Shown: piece by piece, positions 48,470-58,172 of the stretch | Layout of the letters: every line of letters starts with the position of its first letter | How positions within the stretch are numbered: position 1 is the first letter of the stretch | Origin: Acidimicrobiia bacterium | GTDB lineage: Bacteria > Actinomycetota > Acidimicrobiia > Spongiisociales > ZC4RG35 | Length of the DNA: 64,000 bases | Direction of reading: 5' to 3' | Assembly (NCBI GenBank): GCA_025928935.1 | Contig: JAICNB010000005.1 | Coordinates: 1-64,000, forward strand | Translations under genes and position numbers: made by a program | The notes under the pieces: generated by a model | What the model saw: only the letters and a program-made list of their open reading frames with translations | Told to the model about the DNA's origin: nothing | Database searches by the model: none

Positions 48470-49371
48470 GCGCCCTTGCCGCCCTGGTCGCATCCGGAGC
48501 CGTGTCAGAACACGTCCCCCTCGGCCCCTACACCACGTACAAGGCGGGGGGCCCGGCCCGTTTCATGACCGAGGTGCAGGACGTCGCTGCGTTGATGGGC
48601 CTGGTCGAGGCGGGCGTGGCCACGGACCTACCGATCCTGGTGCTGGGTCGGGGCTCCAACCTCGTGGTGGCCGACGCAGGGTTCAGAGGGCTGGTGATCC
48701 GTCTCGGCTCCGAGTTCGCCAGGGTCGAGGTCGAAGGGACACGTGTGCGTGCCGGGGGCGCTGCTCCCTTGGCCCATGTCGCCCGTTCCAGTGTCGACGG
48801 AGGCCTGGCCGGCCTCGAGTTCTTCGTGGGCGTCCCGGGCTCGGTCGGCGGGGCGGTGCGCCAAAACGCCGGGTGCTTCGGGACCGAGACCCGGGACCGT
48901 CTCATCACAGCGTCGATCATCGACCTGACCGATGGACTGTCCCGGGAGGCCGGTCCGGATGACCTCGACATGTCGTACCGGCACTCCAATGTCGGATCGA
49001 CCCAGATCGTCGTGGACGCCTTGTTCCAGGCCACCCCCGGTGATGGCCATTCGGGGCGCGCCGAGCTTCGTCGCATCACGAGGTGGCGTCGTGACAACCA
49101 GCCGGGCGGAACCTTCAACGCAGGAAGCGTGTTCAAGAACCCACCTGGGGCCACGGCCGGGGAGATCATCGACTCGCTCGGGCTCAAAGGGTTGGCGGTG
49201 GGCGACGTCTCCGTATCGCCAAAGCACGCGAACTTCTTCGTCGCCGGGCCAGGGGCCACCTCGGACGACATACGCCGGCTGGTGCACGAGGTGAAAGACC
49301 GTGTTCTCGAGAAGACAGGCACCATGCTGGAGCCTGAGATCCAGTTCGTCGGATTCGAAAATGACCATTGA
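48466..49371 (+). CDS. murB: UDP-N-acetylenolpyruvoylglucosamine reductase
   Basis: YTTYKAGGPARF, LVLGRGSNLVVADAGFRGLVI, GVPGSVGGAVRQNAGCFG, GTFNAGSVFKNPPG, KHANFFV. Confidence 0.93.
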
Positions 49372-50101
49372 CCCACGTCTGGCCGAGCGGAGACGCGAAG
49401 TCGCCGAGGACCGGGCACGTCGCAACGTCAGCCGCCTGGTCAAGTTCCTGGTCGCGGCCGGGATCGCTGCCGCAGTGGTCTGGGTGCTGCTCTCGCCATG
49501 GCTGAGTGTCGCCTCGGTCACTGCGACCGGGATCGCGGCCAGCACATCTGAAGCCATCCTCACCGAGAACGGGGTGGTGGAGGGAACTCCGATGATCCTG
49601 ATTCGCACCGGACAGGTCGAGACCGCACTGGCGACCGACCCATGGGTCCGCGAATCCGACGTCGAGCTCGTTTGGCCGCAGAGCGTCGTGGTGAGGGTGG
49701 AGGAGAGGGTTCCTTCCGCCTGGGTAGAGACCGACGAGGGCTGGGGGCTCTACGCCGTCGACGGGGTCCGACTGACTACCGCACCCGATCCCGACCCGGC
49801 CATGCCTTGGGTCCAGATAGGCGGTGTGAAGGGGACGGCCACCGAGGCCACGCCCGAGTTGCTCGGGGCGCTGGAGTTCGCTTCCAGCTTGGCCGAGGAG
49901 CTGAAGGCGGGGGCGAAACTGCGAACCGAGACCGGTGGAGAGCTGTGGGCCGAGGTCGGCGGTCATCAGGTCAGGTTGGGGCGACCGGTGGAGATGAGCG
50001 CAAAGGCACTCAGCCTTGCCGCGTTGCTCCGCGAACAACCACCGGTGGGTTCGGTCTTGACCCTCATCGCACCCAGCAACCCGGCCATATCCCCTGGATG
50101 A
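49361..50101 (+). CDS. ftsQ: Cell division protein FtsQ
   Basis: TM followed by POTRA-like region (SVTATGIAASTSEAILTENGV..., DPWVRESDVELVWPQSVVVRVEERVPSAW); ATG 49361 overlaps murB stop. Confidence 0.85.
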   Translation: MTIDPRLAERRREVAEDRARRNVSRLVKFLVAAGIAAAVVWVLLSPWLSVASVTATGIAASTSEAILTENGVVEGTPMILIRTGQVETALATDPWVRESDVELVWPQSVVVRVEERVPSAWVETDEGWGLYAVDGVRLTTAPDPDPAMPWVQIGGVKGTATEATPELLGALEFASSLAEELKAGAKLRTETGGELWAEVGGHQVRLGRPVEMSAKALSLAALLREQPPVGSVLTLIAPSNPAISPG

Positions 50102-50131
50102 GCCGTGACCTTGAGCAGGTATCAATGTCTA

Positions 50132-50187
50132 GTAGAGGGTTAGAGATTGTCTCTTTACTAACCATGAGGCGAACGGTAAACCTCTAC
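50132..50187 (+). promoter_or_regulatory. Nested inverted repeats in ftsQ-ftsZ intergenic leader
   Basis: GTAGAG (50132-50137)/CTCTAC (50182-50187) enclosing GGTTAG (50138-50143)/CTAACC (50158-50163). Confidence 0.5.
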
Positions 50188-50228
50188 TTCAGCCCTAAGG
50201 AATCACTCGTATATCCACTGGAGGAATC

Positions 50229-51281
50229 GTGAGCTCTTCGAGCGGCGGCTATCTGGCCGTCATAAAAGTCGTAGGGATCGGCGGCGGCGGCGTCAACGCT
50301 GTCAACCGCATGGTCGAAGCGGGCATACGTGGCGTGGAGTTCATCGCGCTCAACACCGACGCCCAGGCACTCCTGATGAGCGATGCCGACGTCAAACTGG
50401 ACATCGGCCGGGAGGTGACCAGGGGTCTCGGTGCCGGGGCCAATCCCGAGATCGGCCGGGCCGCCGCCGAGGAGCACAAGGCCGAGCTCGAGGACGTGCT
50501 CAAGGGCTCGGACATGATCTTCATCACCGCGGGTGAAGGTGGCGGCACGGGGACCGGCGGCGCTCCGGTGGTGGCGGAGGTGGCGCGTTCGGTCGGATCC
50601 CTGACCGTGGGCGTCGTGACCCGCCCCTTCGGGTTCGAGGGCAGGCGACGCGCCGTTCACGCCGAGCAGGGCATCGATGACCTCAAAGAGGCGGTAGATA
50701 CCCTCATCGTCATCCCCAATGACCGGCTACTGGAGGTGGGTGATCCCACCGCCCCGATCGCCGAGACCTTCCGTCTCGCCGACGAGGTGCTCATGAGCGG
50801 TGTCGCCGGCATCACCGACCTGATCACCACTCCCGGGTTGATCAACGTCGACTTCGCCGACGTCCGCACGATCATGTCCGACGCCGGGTCGGCTGTGATG
50901 GGGATCGGGCGGGCCACGGGTGAGAATCGAGCCAAGCAGGCCGCCGAGCGCGCCATCTCGAGCCCCATGCTGGAGACCTCGATGGAGGGCGCCAAAGGCG
51001 TGCTCCTCTCAGTCTCGGGGCCGTCGTCGATGACTCTGCACGAGGCGACCGAGGCGGCACGGGTCGTGGCCGACCACGCCGACACCGAGGCCGACATCAT
51101 CTTCGGCGCCATCGTCGACGACGATCTCGGTGAGGAGATGAAGGTGACGGTGATCGCCGCTGGGTTCGAGCGAAGACGTCAGGGACGGACCAGCCCCGCC
51201 CGGTCTGCGACGAGCCGGTCCTACTCCGGTTTCGACGAGGGCGACGACGTCCTCGACATCCCCACCTTCGTCCAGGGATGA
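50229..51281 (+). CDS. ftsZ: Cell division GTPase FtsZ
   Basis: [41 protein letters not shown]-terminal [15 protein letters not shown] start. Confidence 0.97.
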   Translation: MSSSSGGYLAVIKVVGIGGGGVNAVNRMVEAGIRGVEFIALNTDAQALLMSDADVKLDIGREVTRGLGAGANPEIGRAAAEEHKAELEDVLKGSDMIFITAGEGGGTGTGGAPVVAEVARSVGSLTVGVVTRPFGFEGRRRAVHAEQGIDDLKEAVDTLIVIPNDRLLEVGDPTAPIAETFRLADEVLMSGVAGITDLITTPGLINVDFADVRTIMSDAGSAVMGIGRATGENRAKQAAERAISSPMLETSMEGAKGVLLSVSGPSSMTLHEATEAARVVADHADTEADIIFGAIVDDDLGEEMKVTVIAAGFERRRQGRTSPARSATSRSYSGFDEGDDVLDIPTFVQG

Positions 51282-51901
51282 ACCGGCCCCCCGGTGTCGA
51301 CGGGGCGGCCTTCACCGAAGCGGCGGATGGGGACCAGCGGAACGATTTGACCGCCCGCTCCGCCGTTTCGTCGTGGCTCGGGATCTCACGGGACTGGGCC
51401 ACGGTGCGTCAGGTACATGGCATCGCGCTGGTACGGGCCCTCGGGCCGGGCGAGCTCGGTGAGGCCGACGGCCTCTGGAGCGACGTGCCACGTCTGCCGT
51501 TGGCCGTGTTCACCGCTGATTGCTTCGGTGTGGTCCTCCTGGCCGAATCGGCCGTGGGAGTGGCACATGCCGGCTGGCGCGGGGCGGCGGGACGGGTGGT
51601 GAGCGCCCTTCGGGCAGAGATGAGCGCTCATGGGCACCCTCCGGTCCGTGCCGCGATCGGCCCCGGCATCGGTCCGTGTTGCTTCGAAGTCGGGGCGGAC
51701 GTGGCGGAGCGCTTCCCCGACCAGGTCAGGGAGACGCGCTGGGGAGCGAGGTCGGTGGATCTCGCCGCGGCGATCCGACACGAGCTCGAAGGGCTCGATG
51801 TCTGGTTGCCGGGCACCTGCACCATGCACGACGAGTCCCTCTACAGCTATCGCAGGACACAGACCGCCCAGCGGATCGCCACCATCGCCTGGGTCGCATG
51901 A
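51278..51901 (+). CDS. pgeF: Laccase-domain peptidoglycan editing factor PgeF/YfiH family
   Basis: [52 protein letters not shown]. Confidence 0.9.
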   Translation: MNRPPGVDGAAFTEAADGDQRNDLTARSAVSSWLGISRDWATVRQVHGIALVRALGPGELGEADGLWSDVPRLPLAVFTADCFGVVLLAESAVGVAHAGWRGAAGRVVSALRAEMSAHGHPPVRAAIGPGIGPCCFEVGADVAERFPDQVRETRWGARSVDLAAAIRHELEGLDVWLPGTCTMHDESLYSYRRTQTAQRIATIAWVA

Positions 51902-52551
51902 GTTACGCAGACGTCCTGGAGCGGATGGCCGCTGCGGCCGACCGGGCGGGCCGGGACATTGCCTCGATAAGGCTGGTCGCGGTGTCGAAGGCCAAGAGCG
52001 TCACCGACATCGAGCAGGTGTACGCACTCGGGCACCGCGACTTCGGCGAGAACCGAGCCCAGGAGATGGTGGAGAAGGCAGCCCGCCTGCCGGATGACAT
52101 CAGATGGCACTTCATCGGTGGCCTCCAGACCAACAAGGCTCGGTCCATTCGCCCGATCACCCATCTACTCCACTCGATGGATCGCGAGTCACTCGGGGCA
52201 GCCTGGGCCAAGGGCAGCGGCCTGCCACCCCCGGTGCTGCTTCAGGTCAATACCGGTCACGAGGAGCAGAAGTCGGGGGCCGACCCCGAGCGGGCCGGGC
52301 AGGTGCTCGATCATCTGACCGGTCTCGGCATCGAGGTGCTCGGTCTGATGGCCATCCCTCCCTACAGCGACGACCCGGAGCAACAACGCCCCCACTTCGT
52401 CATGCTCAGGGAGCTGCGCGATCGGCTCGCTGCCGCTCAGCCATCACTTGTCGAGCTCTCGATGGGCATGACCGACGACTTCGAGGTGGCCATCGAGGAA
52501 GGCTCCACGGTTATACGGGTGGGGCGGGCTATCTTTGGCGAACGCACTTGA
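51898..52551 (+). CDS. yggS: YggS/PLPBP family PLP homeostasis protein
   Basis: IRLVAVSKAKSVTDIEQVYALGHRDFGENRAQEMVEKA, WHFIGGLQTNKAR, LSMGMTDDFEVAIEEGSTVIRVG. Confidence 0.93.
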   Translation: MSYADVLERMAAAADRAGRDIASIRLVAVSKAKSVTDIEQVYALGHRDFGENRAQEMVEKAARLPDDIRWHFIGGLQTNKARSIRPITHLLHSMDRESLGAAWAKGSGLPPPVLLQVNTGHEEQKSGADPERAGQVLDHLTGLGIEVLGLMAIPPYSDDPEQQRPHFVMLRELRDRLAAAQPSLVELSMGMTDDFEVAIEEGSTVIRVGRAIFGERT

Positions 52552-52560
52552 CGGAGTGAA

Positions 52561-53094
52561 ATGTCGTCACTGTTCTCCAAAGCCCTGATCTATCTGGGTC
52601 TCGTCGACGAGGACGGGGTCGAGTCGGAGGCAGGCGAGCGTCCGCCGACCGGCCCTGCCGAGGATCAGCCGCGTCGGGTCGAGCCCCGCAGGGTCGAGGC
52701 CATGCCGCAGAGCCGTCGGGTCGAGCCCCCGCCGACGGCCAGGGCCGCGACCAGGCCTTCGAGTCGCGAAGGACTCGAGACGGTGGGGGTGATCAGGACC
52801 GTGGACAGCCAGTCTGACATCATCGTGGTCGAGGAGTTCGGCGATGCCCGCATCCTCGCCGATCAGATCCGGGATCGGGTGCCGGTGGTCCTCGACATGC
52901 GCCGGGCCGACCACGACCTGGTTCGTCGCGTGGTTGATTTCTCGTCGGGGCTGATCTATGCCCTCGACGGATCGATGAGGAAGGTTGGCGACGGGCTGGT
53001 GATGGTCCTACCCCCGCGGGTCACCTTGAGCCGCGACGAGAAGCGCCGCCTCTCCACACTGGGGGCCTACGAGCTCGACGACGTCGACGATTGA
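52561..53094 (+). CDS. sepF: Cell division protein SepF
   Basis: DARILADQIRDRVPVVLDMRRADHDLVRRVVDFSSGLIYALDGSMRKVGDGLVMVLPP. Confidence 0.93.
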   Translation: MSSLFSKALIYLGLVDEDGVESEAGERPPTGPAEDQPRRVEPRRVEAMPQSRRVEPPPTARAATRPSSREGLETVGVIRTVDSQSDIIVVEEFGDARILADQIRDRVPVVLDMRRADHDLVRRVVDFSSGLIYALDGSMRKVGDGLVMVLPPRVTLSRDEKRRLSTLGAYELDDVDD

Positions 53095-53097
53095 CCT

Positions 53098-53367
53098 GTG
53101 GACATCGGCGGCGTCCTGATCCTGATCCTGCAGATCTACTTCTATGCCGTGCTCGCCTGGGTGATCCTGTCCTGGATCCCTACGTCCTCCGACCATCCGT
53201 TGGGGCGGGTCAACGTATTCCTGGATCGAGTCATCTACCCGGTGATCCTGCCCCTGCGCCGTGTCATCCCGCCGGTTCGGCTGGGCGGGGGCATGCTCGA
53301 TCTCTCTCCGATCGTCCTCCTGATCGGCATCCAGCTGTTGATCCGGCTGGTGAGAGGGATCTTCTGA
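53098..53367 (+). CDS. YggT family membrane protein
   Basis: AVLAWVILSWIPTSSDHPLGRVNVFLDRVIYPVILPLRRVIPP. Confidence 0.9.
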   Translation: MDIGGVLILILQIYFYAVLAWVILSWIPTSSDHPLGRVNVFLDRVIYPVILPLRRVIPPVRLGGGMLDLSPIVLLIGIQLLIRLVRGIF

Positions 53368-53370
53368 TCC

Positions 53371-53399
53371 TTGGAGCCGGGCCGGTCCGTTCGTATCCT
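53371..53399 (+). promoter_or_regulatory. Candidate sigma70-type promoter for divIVA: TTGGAG-N17-TATCCT
   Basis: Hexamer match with 17-bp spacing upstream of divIVA ATG 53427. Confidence 0.35.
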
Positions 53400-53426
53400 C
53401 ACAGCACGAGCAAGGGGTAGAAAGAC

Positions 53427-54215
53427 ATGGCGATAACACCGGCCGATATCGAGAAGAAGACCTTCTCAACAGCCCTCCGAGGCTACGACCTCGACGAAGT
53501 CGACGACTTCCTGGACGAGATGGTGGTGGCGGTGCGGGGGCTCGAGGAGGAGTTGGCTGCGGCCCGGCAGCGTGTGGCCGAGCTCGAGGGCGACCCGCAG
53601 GCCGTGGCGGCGGCGGCCGAGGCTGCCCCTCCCGTTGCCGCGGGCCCCGACGAGTCGGCGGTGGGCCGTGCCCTGGTGGCGGCCCAACAAGCCGCGGACC
53701 GGATGCTCGAAGACGCACGAGGGGAGGCGGACAAGATCGTGGCCGATGCCCGAACCGAGGCAGACACCTTCGCCGAGGAGCGTGACGCCAAGAAGGCCGA
53801 AGTCGACGCAGAGATGACACAGATGACCGAACTGGTAGCCGGGGTGCGGACAAAACTGGCCGTTCTCGCCACCACGGTCGCCGACAAATTGGACGAGATG
53901 GATGCGGCAGTGGCCGGGGCCCACCGCCAGGCACCGACGGAGCCAGAGGCAACCACCGGCGCGATCCAGCATTCGGAGTCAGGCGAGAACGAGGTCACTT
54001 ACGAGGGCGAGGGGACCGTCGAGGGGGAACCTCATGCCGACGGCGGGGGAGCCGGGGTCGATGACGTCGAACCTCTGGACGATGGGGGCGAGGACACCGG
54101 GCTGGAGTTGGCCCTGGACGAGTCGAGCGAGGCTGACGACGACGAGAACGCTGGATCAGCGGAGATAGAGGGTGTCGACGATGCCGGGAGGGACGGCGAG
54201 GGTCAGGAGATCTGA
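53427..54215 (+). CDS. divIVA: DivIVA/Wag31-like protein with long acidic C-terminus
   Basis: MAITPADIEKKTFSTALRGYDLDEVDDFLDEMVVAVRGLEEEL. Confidence 0.9.
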   Translation: MAITPADIEKKTFSTALRGYDLDEVDDFLDEMVVAVRGLEEELAAARQRVAELEGDPQAVAAAAEAAPPVAAGPDESAVGRALVAAQQAADRMLEDARGEADKIVADARTEADTFAEERDAKKAEVDAEMTQMTELVAGVRTKLAVLATTVADKLDEMDAAVAGAHRQAPTEPEATTGAIQHSESGENEVTYEGEGTVEGEPHADGGGAGVDDVEPLDDGGEDTGLELALDESSEADDDENAGSAEIEGVDDAGRDGEGQEI

Positions 54216-57200
54216 CCAGACCCCTCCGCCCGGCTGATACCGAGAGTCACTGCGGCACCCCCGATCGCGTAGGTCTCTTCCGCGCCATCGACGCCCTCGT
54301 CCACCGAGATGGCGAGCACCTCGGCGCCGATGTCCTCGGAGTGTCTCGCCACTGCAGCTCGGATGGTCTCATCGGGGCTCGACCAACCGAGGTGGATTCG
54401 ATCCGTCACGTCCAGGCCGGCGTCCCGTCTCATCCTCTGCACCCGGCTGATCACCTCGCGGGCGATGCCTTCGAGCACGAGGTCCTCCGAGATGCTGGTG
54501 TCGAGGGCGACGGCCAGCCTCGAGCCGGTCTCGACCACGGTCCCCTCCTGTGGGACGCGCTCGACGATGATGTCGCCCGACCCGAGCTGTTCGCCCGCGA
54601 TGGTGAGCTTGCCCCCACTGAGGACCTTCTCGAGGTCCTCCGGCGCCAGGGCCGCAATCGCAGCCGCGGCCTCGGGCATCCTGGGCCCAAGACGCCGCCC
54701 GAGGCTGCGGAAGTCGGCCCGAGCCGACAGCCGGAGCAGACCCGCTTCGTCGGCCGAGGTGACTACGTCTTTGACGTTCAGCTCGTCGGCGATCACCCCG
54801 GCATGATCTGTGACGGCCTCGGCCACCGTCGGGTCCCGGGTGAGGACGGTAAGCCGGGGTAGCGGCTGGCGCACTCTGAGTGCCTCCTTCTTCCGAAGGT
54901 TGCGCCCTATGCGCACGACTTCCCGCACGACTTCCATCGCCAGCTCCAGATCTGTGTCGATCAGCCCCGGATCAGCCTCCGGGAAGTCGCGGTGATGGAC
55001 ACTGACGACGGCGTCGGTCCGGTGACGGGCGACCAGGTCCTGATAGAGGTGCTCGGTGATGAAGGGCAGCACCGGGGCCAGGACCTCGATGAAGGTGGTG
55101 AGCACCTCGTAGAGCGTGGCGAATGCCGCGACCTTGTCCGCGTCGTCTTCGCCGGACTCCCCGCGGGTGCGCCAGAAGCGACGTCGTGATCGTCGCACGT
55201 ACCAGTTGGTGAGGTGATCGATGAACCCGAGGGTCGGGGGGACCACGTTGTACAGGTAGTAGCCCTCCATCTGTGCGTTGACCTCCGAGATCAGGCTCTG
55301 GAGAACGGAGAGGATCCAGCGGTCGAGCTCGGGGCGATCACCTGGGGAGGGAGCCGACTCGAGATCGGCGACCGTGATGCCATCCGCCTCGGCATAGGTG
55401 GTGAAGAAGCTGTAGGTGTTCCACATCGGTAGGAGAACGGTGCGCACCACCTCTGCCACACCCTCACTGCTGAAGCGAAGGGGCTCGGCCCGCAACACGG
55501 GCGAGTTGATCAGGAAGGCCCGCAGCGCATCAGCTCCCATGTGGTCGAAGATCTCAGAGGGGTCGGGATAGTTCTTCAGGCTCTTGGACATCTTGCGCCC
55601 GTCCTCGGCCAGGATCAGCCCGTTGACCACGCAGTTCTCGAATGCCGGCTTGTCGAAGAGGGCAGTGGAGAGGACGATCAGGGTGTAGAACCACCCCCGG
55701 GTCTGGTCCAACCCTTCGGCGATGAACTTGGCCGGGAACGCAGCCTCGAAGCGCTCGGCGTTCTCGAAGGGATAATGGAGCATCCCGTAGGGCATCGATC
55801 CCGACTCGAACCACCCGTCGAGCACCTCGGGGACCCGGACCATGGATCCACCGCATGACGCGCAAGGCCAACCGATCTCATCGACAACGTGTTTGTGCAG
55901 GTCGTTGGGCCGCTGGCCGGAGAGTTCCTCCAACTGGTCGAGGGAGCCCACGGCAACCGCCTCGTCACATCCGGAGCATTCCCACACCGGGATGCACGAG
56001 CCCCAGTAGCGATTGCGGCTCACCGCCCAGTCCCGGGCATTGACCAGCCAGTTCCCGAATCGACGTGTGCCCACGTACTCGGGGACCCAGTGGATGGTGT
56101 CGTTGATCTCGACCATGCGGCCCCTGAGGTCTTCAACCCTCACGAACCAGGTCGGAATCGCTTTATAGATCAATGGGGTCCCGGTCCGCTCGCAGAAGGG
56201 GTAGGAGTGCGTGATCCGGCCGGACCGCACCAGCTTGCCCGATTCGCCGAGCAGGTCGATGAGAGTCGCATCGGCGACCTTCACGTTCTGGCCGGCGACT
56301 TCCGGCACTTCCTCTGTGAAGGCTCCCTCGGCGTCCACAGGGTCGACCATGGCGTCGATCCCCGCTCCCTTCAAGGCATAGAAGTCGGCCTCGCCATATG
56401 CGGGCGCCATGTGGACCAGTCCAGTCCCCTCGTCCGTCGCCACATCGGGGGAGGAGATGATGCGGAAGGCGCCGGCGTCACGTTGGCTCGAGAAATGATC
56501 GAATGGGGGCTGATATTGGATGCCGACCAGTGCGGCGCCCTGGGCGCTGGCGACAGGAGACGGGTCGTCCCCGAAGACCGACGTGACCCTCGACGAGGCC
56601 ATCCAGTAGTGGTCATCGCCATCAGGGATCCGGACATAGGTGATCTCGTCACCCACGGCCACGGCCAGGTTGCCCGGGAGAGTCCACGGGGTGGTGGTCC
56701 AGATCAGCAGGTAGTCACCGGTCTCGACCGGTCCCGCACCGTCGAGCACCTCCAGTCTGACGGTGACCGACGGGTCCTCGACGTCGCGGTAGTCCTTGTT
56801 CGCTTCGAAGTTGGAGAGTGGTGTGGAGGCGCCCCAGGAGTAGGGGAGCACCTTGAAGTCCTTGTAGACCAGGCCCTTGTCCCACAGCTGCTTGAAGACC
56901 CACCACACGGTCTCCATGAACTCCGGATCCATCGTCTTGTAGTCATCCTCGAAGTCCACCCATCGCCCGATGCGCTCGGTGAGTGCCTCCCAGGTCTCGG
57001 TGTTGGCCTGGACCAGGCTGCGGGCCGCCTGATTGAACCTGTCCACCCCGAAATCGGCGATCGCCTTTGGGCCCGAGATGCCCAGGCGCTTCTCGACCTC
57101 CATCTCGATGGGGAGGCCATGAGTGTCCCAACCGAATCGTCGCTCGACCCGGTAGCCGCGCATCGTCCAATAACGGGGCACCATGTCCTTGATCACGCCG

Positions 57201-57421
57201 GCGAGCAGGTTCCCGTAGTGAGGGCTCCCGGTGGGGAACGGGGGACCGTCGTAGAAGATGTACTCGTTGTCGGCCGGCCGGCGGAGGATCGACTCTTCGA
57301 AGGCTTTGGTCGCTCGCCATAGCTCCAGGATCTGCCGTTCCATGGCCGGGATGTCCACCGCCGGGTCGACCCGTGTGAAGCCGCTGGCTGGGTTCGGCGT
57401 CTCTCTTCCGTTGGATGGCAT
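54203..57421 (-). CDS. ileS: Isoleucyl-tRNA synthetase, type 2-like
   Basis: FYDGPPFPTGSPHYGNLLAGVIKDMVPRYWTMRGYRVERRFGWDTHGLP; GRKMSKSLKNYPDP; ATG at 57421. Confidence 0.93.
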   Translation of the reverse strand: MPSNGRETPNPASGFTRVDPAVDIPAMERQILELWRATKAFEESILRRPADNEYIFYDGPPFPTGSPHYGNLLAGVIKDMVPRYWTMRGYRVERRFGWDTHGLPIEMEVEKRLGISGPKAIADFGVDRFNQAARSLVQANTETWEALTERIGRWVDFEDDYKTMDPEFMETVWWVFKQLWDKGLVYKDFKVLPYSWGASTPLSNFEANKDYRDVEDPSVTVRLEVLDGAGPVETGDYLLIWTTTPWTLPGNLAVAVGDEITYVRIPDGDDHYWMASSRVTSVFGDDPSPVASAQGAALVGIQYQPPFDHFSSQRDAGAFRIISSPDVATDEGTGLVHMAPAYGEADFYALKGAGIDAMVDPVDAEGAFTEEVPEVAGQNVKVADATLIDLLGESGKLVRSGRITHSYPFCERTGTPLIYKAIPTWFVRVEDLRGRMVEINDTIHWVPEYVGTRRFGNWLVNARDWAVSRNRYWGSCIPVWECSGCDEAVAVGSLDQLEELSGQRPNDLHKHVVDEIGWPCASCGGSMVRVPEVLDGWFESGSMPYGMLHYPFENAERFEAAFPAKFIAEGLDQTRGWFYTLIVLSTALFDKPAFENCVVNGLILAEDGRKMSKSLKNYPDPSEIFDHMGADALRAFLINSPVLRAEPLRFSSEGVAEVVRTVLLPMWNTYSFFTTYAEADGITVADLESAPSPGDRPELDRWILSVLQSLISEVNAQMEGYYLYNVVPPTLGFIDHLTNWYVRRSRRRFWRTRGESGEDDADKVAAFATLYEVLTTFIEVLAPVLPFITEHLYQDLVARHRTDAVVSVHHRDFPEADPGLIDTDLELAMEVVREVVRIGRNLRKKEALRVRQPLPRLTVLTRDPTVAEAVTDHAGVIADELNVKDVVTSADEAGLLRLSARADFRSLGRRLGPRMPEAAAAIAALAPEDLEKVLSGGKLTIAGEQLGSGDIIVERVPQEGTVVETGSRLAVALDTSISEDLVLEGIAREVISRVQRMRRDAGLDVTDRIHLGWSSPDETIRAAVARHSEDIGAEVLAISVDEGVDGAEETYAIGGAAVTLGISRAEGSGQIS

Positions 57422-57470
57422 GGGAGCCCAGAATGGTAGGGGCGCCGTCGGCGCTGGATACCGTGGGACC

Positions 57471-57755
57471 ATGAGCCAACGGGCTTTGAGCAGCCATCCC
57501 GACGGGGTGCTCCTCCGGGTCTGGGTGGTGCCTCGGGCCTCTCGAACCGAGGTCAGCGGTTTCCACGGTGGGCGGCTCAAGGTCCGGGTCATGGCCCCAC
57601 CAGAGTCGGGGCGGGCCAACGAAGAGTTGGAAAAGACCCTCGCCCGGTGTCTCGGGGCACCGGTGACCCTGGTGGCGGGAGCCACGGCGAGGGAAAAAGT
57701 GGTTCTGGCCAAAGGGATCGGGATCGAAGAGGCCTTGGCCAAACTCTCCGGATAG
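57471..57755 (+). CDS. DUF167/YggU family protein
   Basis: VLLRVWVVPRASRTEVSGFHGGRLKVRVMAPPESGRANEELEKTLA. Confidence 0.88.
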   Translation: MSQRALSSHPDGVLLRVWVVPRASRTEVSGFHGGRLKVRVMAPPESGRANEELEKTLARCLGAPVTLVAGATAREKVVLAKGIGIEEALAKLSG

Positions 57756-57800
57756 CGGTCGGGCGTTGGTAGGGTTGCCGCCCTTTAGCGGGGGATCGCC

Positions 57801-58172
57801 GTGGCTAGACAGCTCGCCAAGTCAACCGTCGACAAATTCCGGGCCAGGCTCGAGGAGGAACGGGCGCGCCTGCAGGCGCTGATCGACGACTACGAGCAAG
57901 AGCTCGAAGAGGCGCGCCTCTCCGAGAGCTCGTCCGATCGAAGCCCCGATCCGGGGAACGCCGAGGCCAGCTCGACCAAGCTCGAATATGCCAAGGAGCT
58001 GTCGATCGAGCAGAACACGATCGATCTGCTGGGAAAGGTGGAGCGGGCACTGGCCAAGACCAACGAGGGCACGTACGGGATATGCGAGAGCTGCGGAAAG
58101 TCGATACCACTGGCCAGGTTGGACGTCCTTCCCTACGCGACGCACTGCGTCGATTGCGCACGCAAGGCCTGA
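57801..58172 (+). CDS. DksA/TraR-type C4 zinc finger protein
   Basis: ERALAKTNEGTYGICESCGKSIPLARLDVLPYATHCVDCARKA. Confidence 0.88.
   Translation: MARQLAKSTVDKFRARLEEERARLQALIDDYEQELEEARLSESSSDRSPDPGNAEASSTKLEYAKELSIEQNTIDLLGKVERALAKTNEGTYGICESCGKSIPLARLDVLPYATHCVDCARKA

Noticed and set aside
55889-57322. 477-aa plus-strand ORF
   Set aside because: Antisense shadow of ileS.
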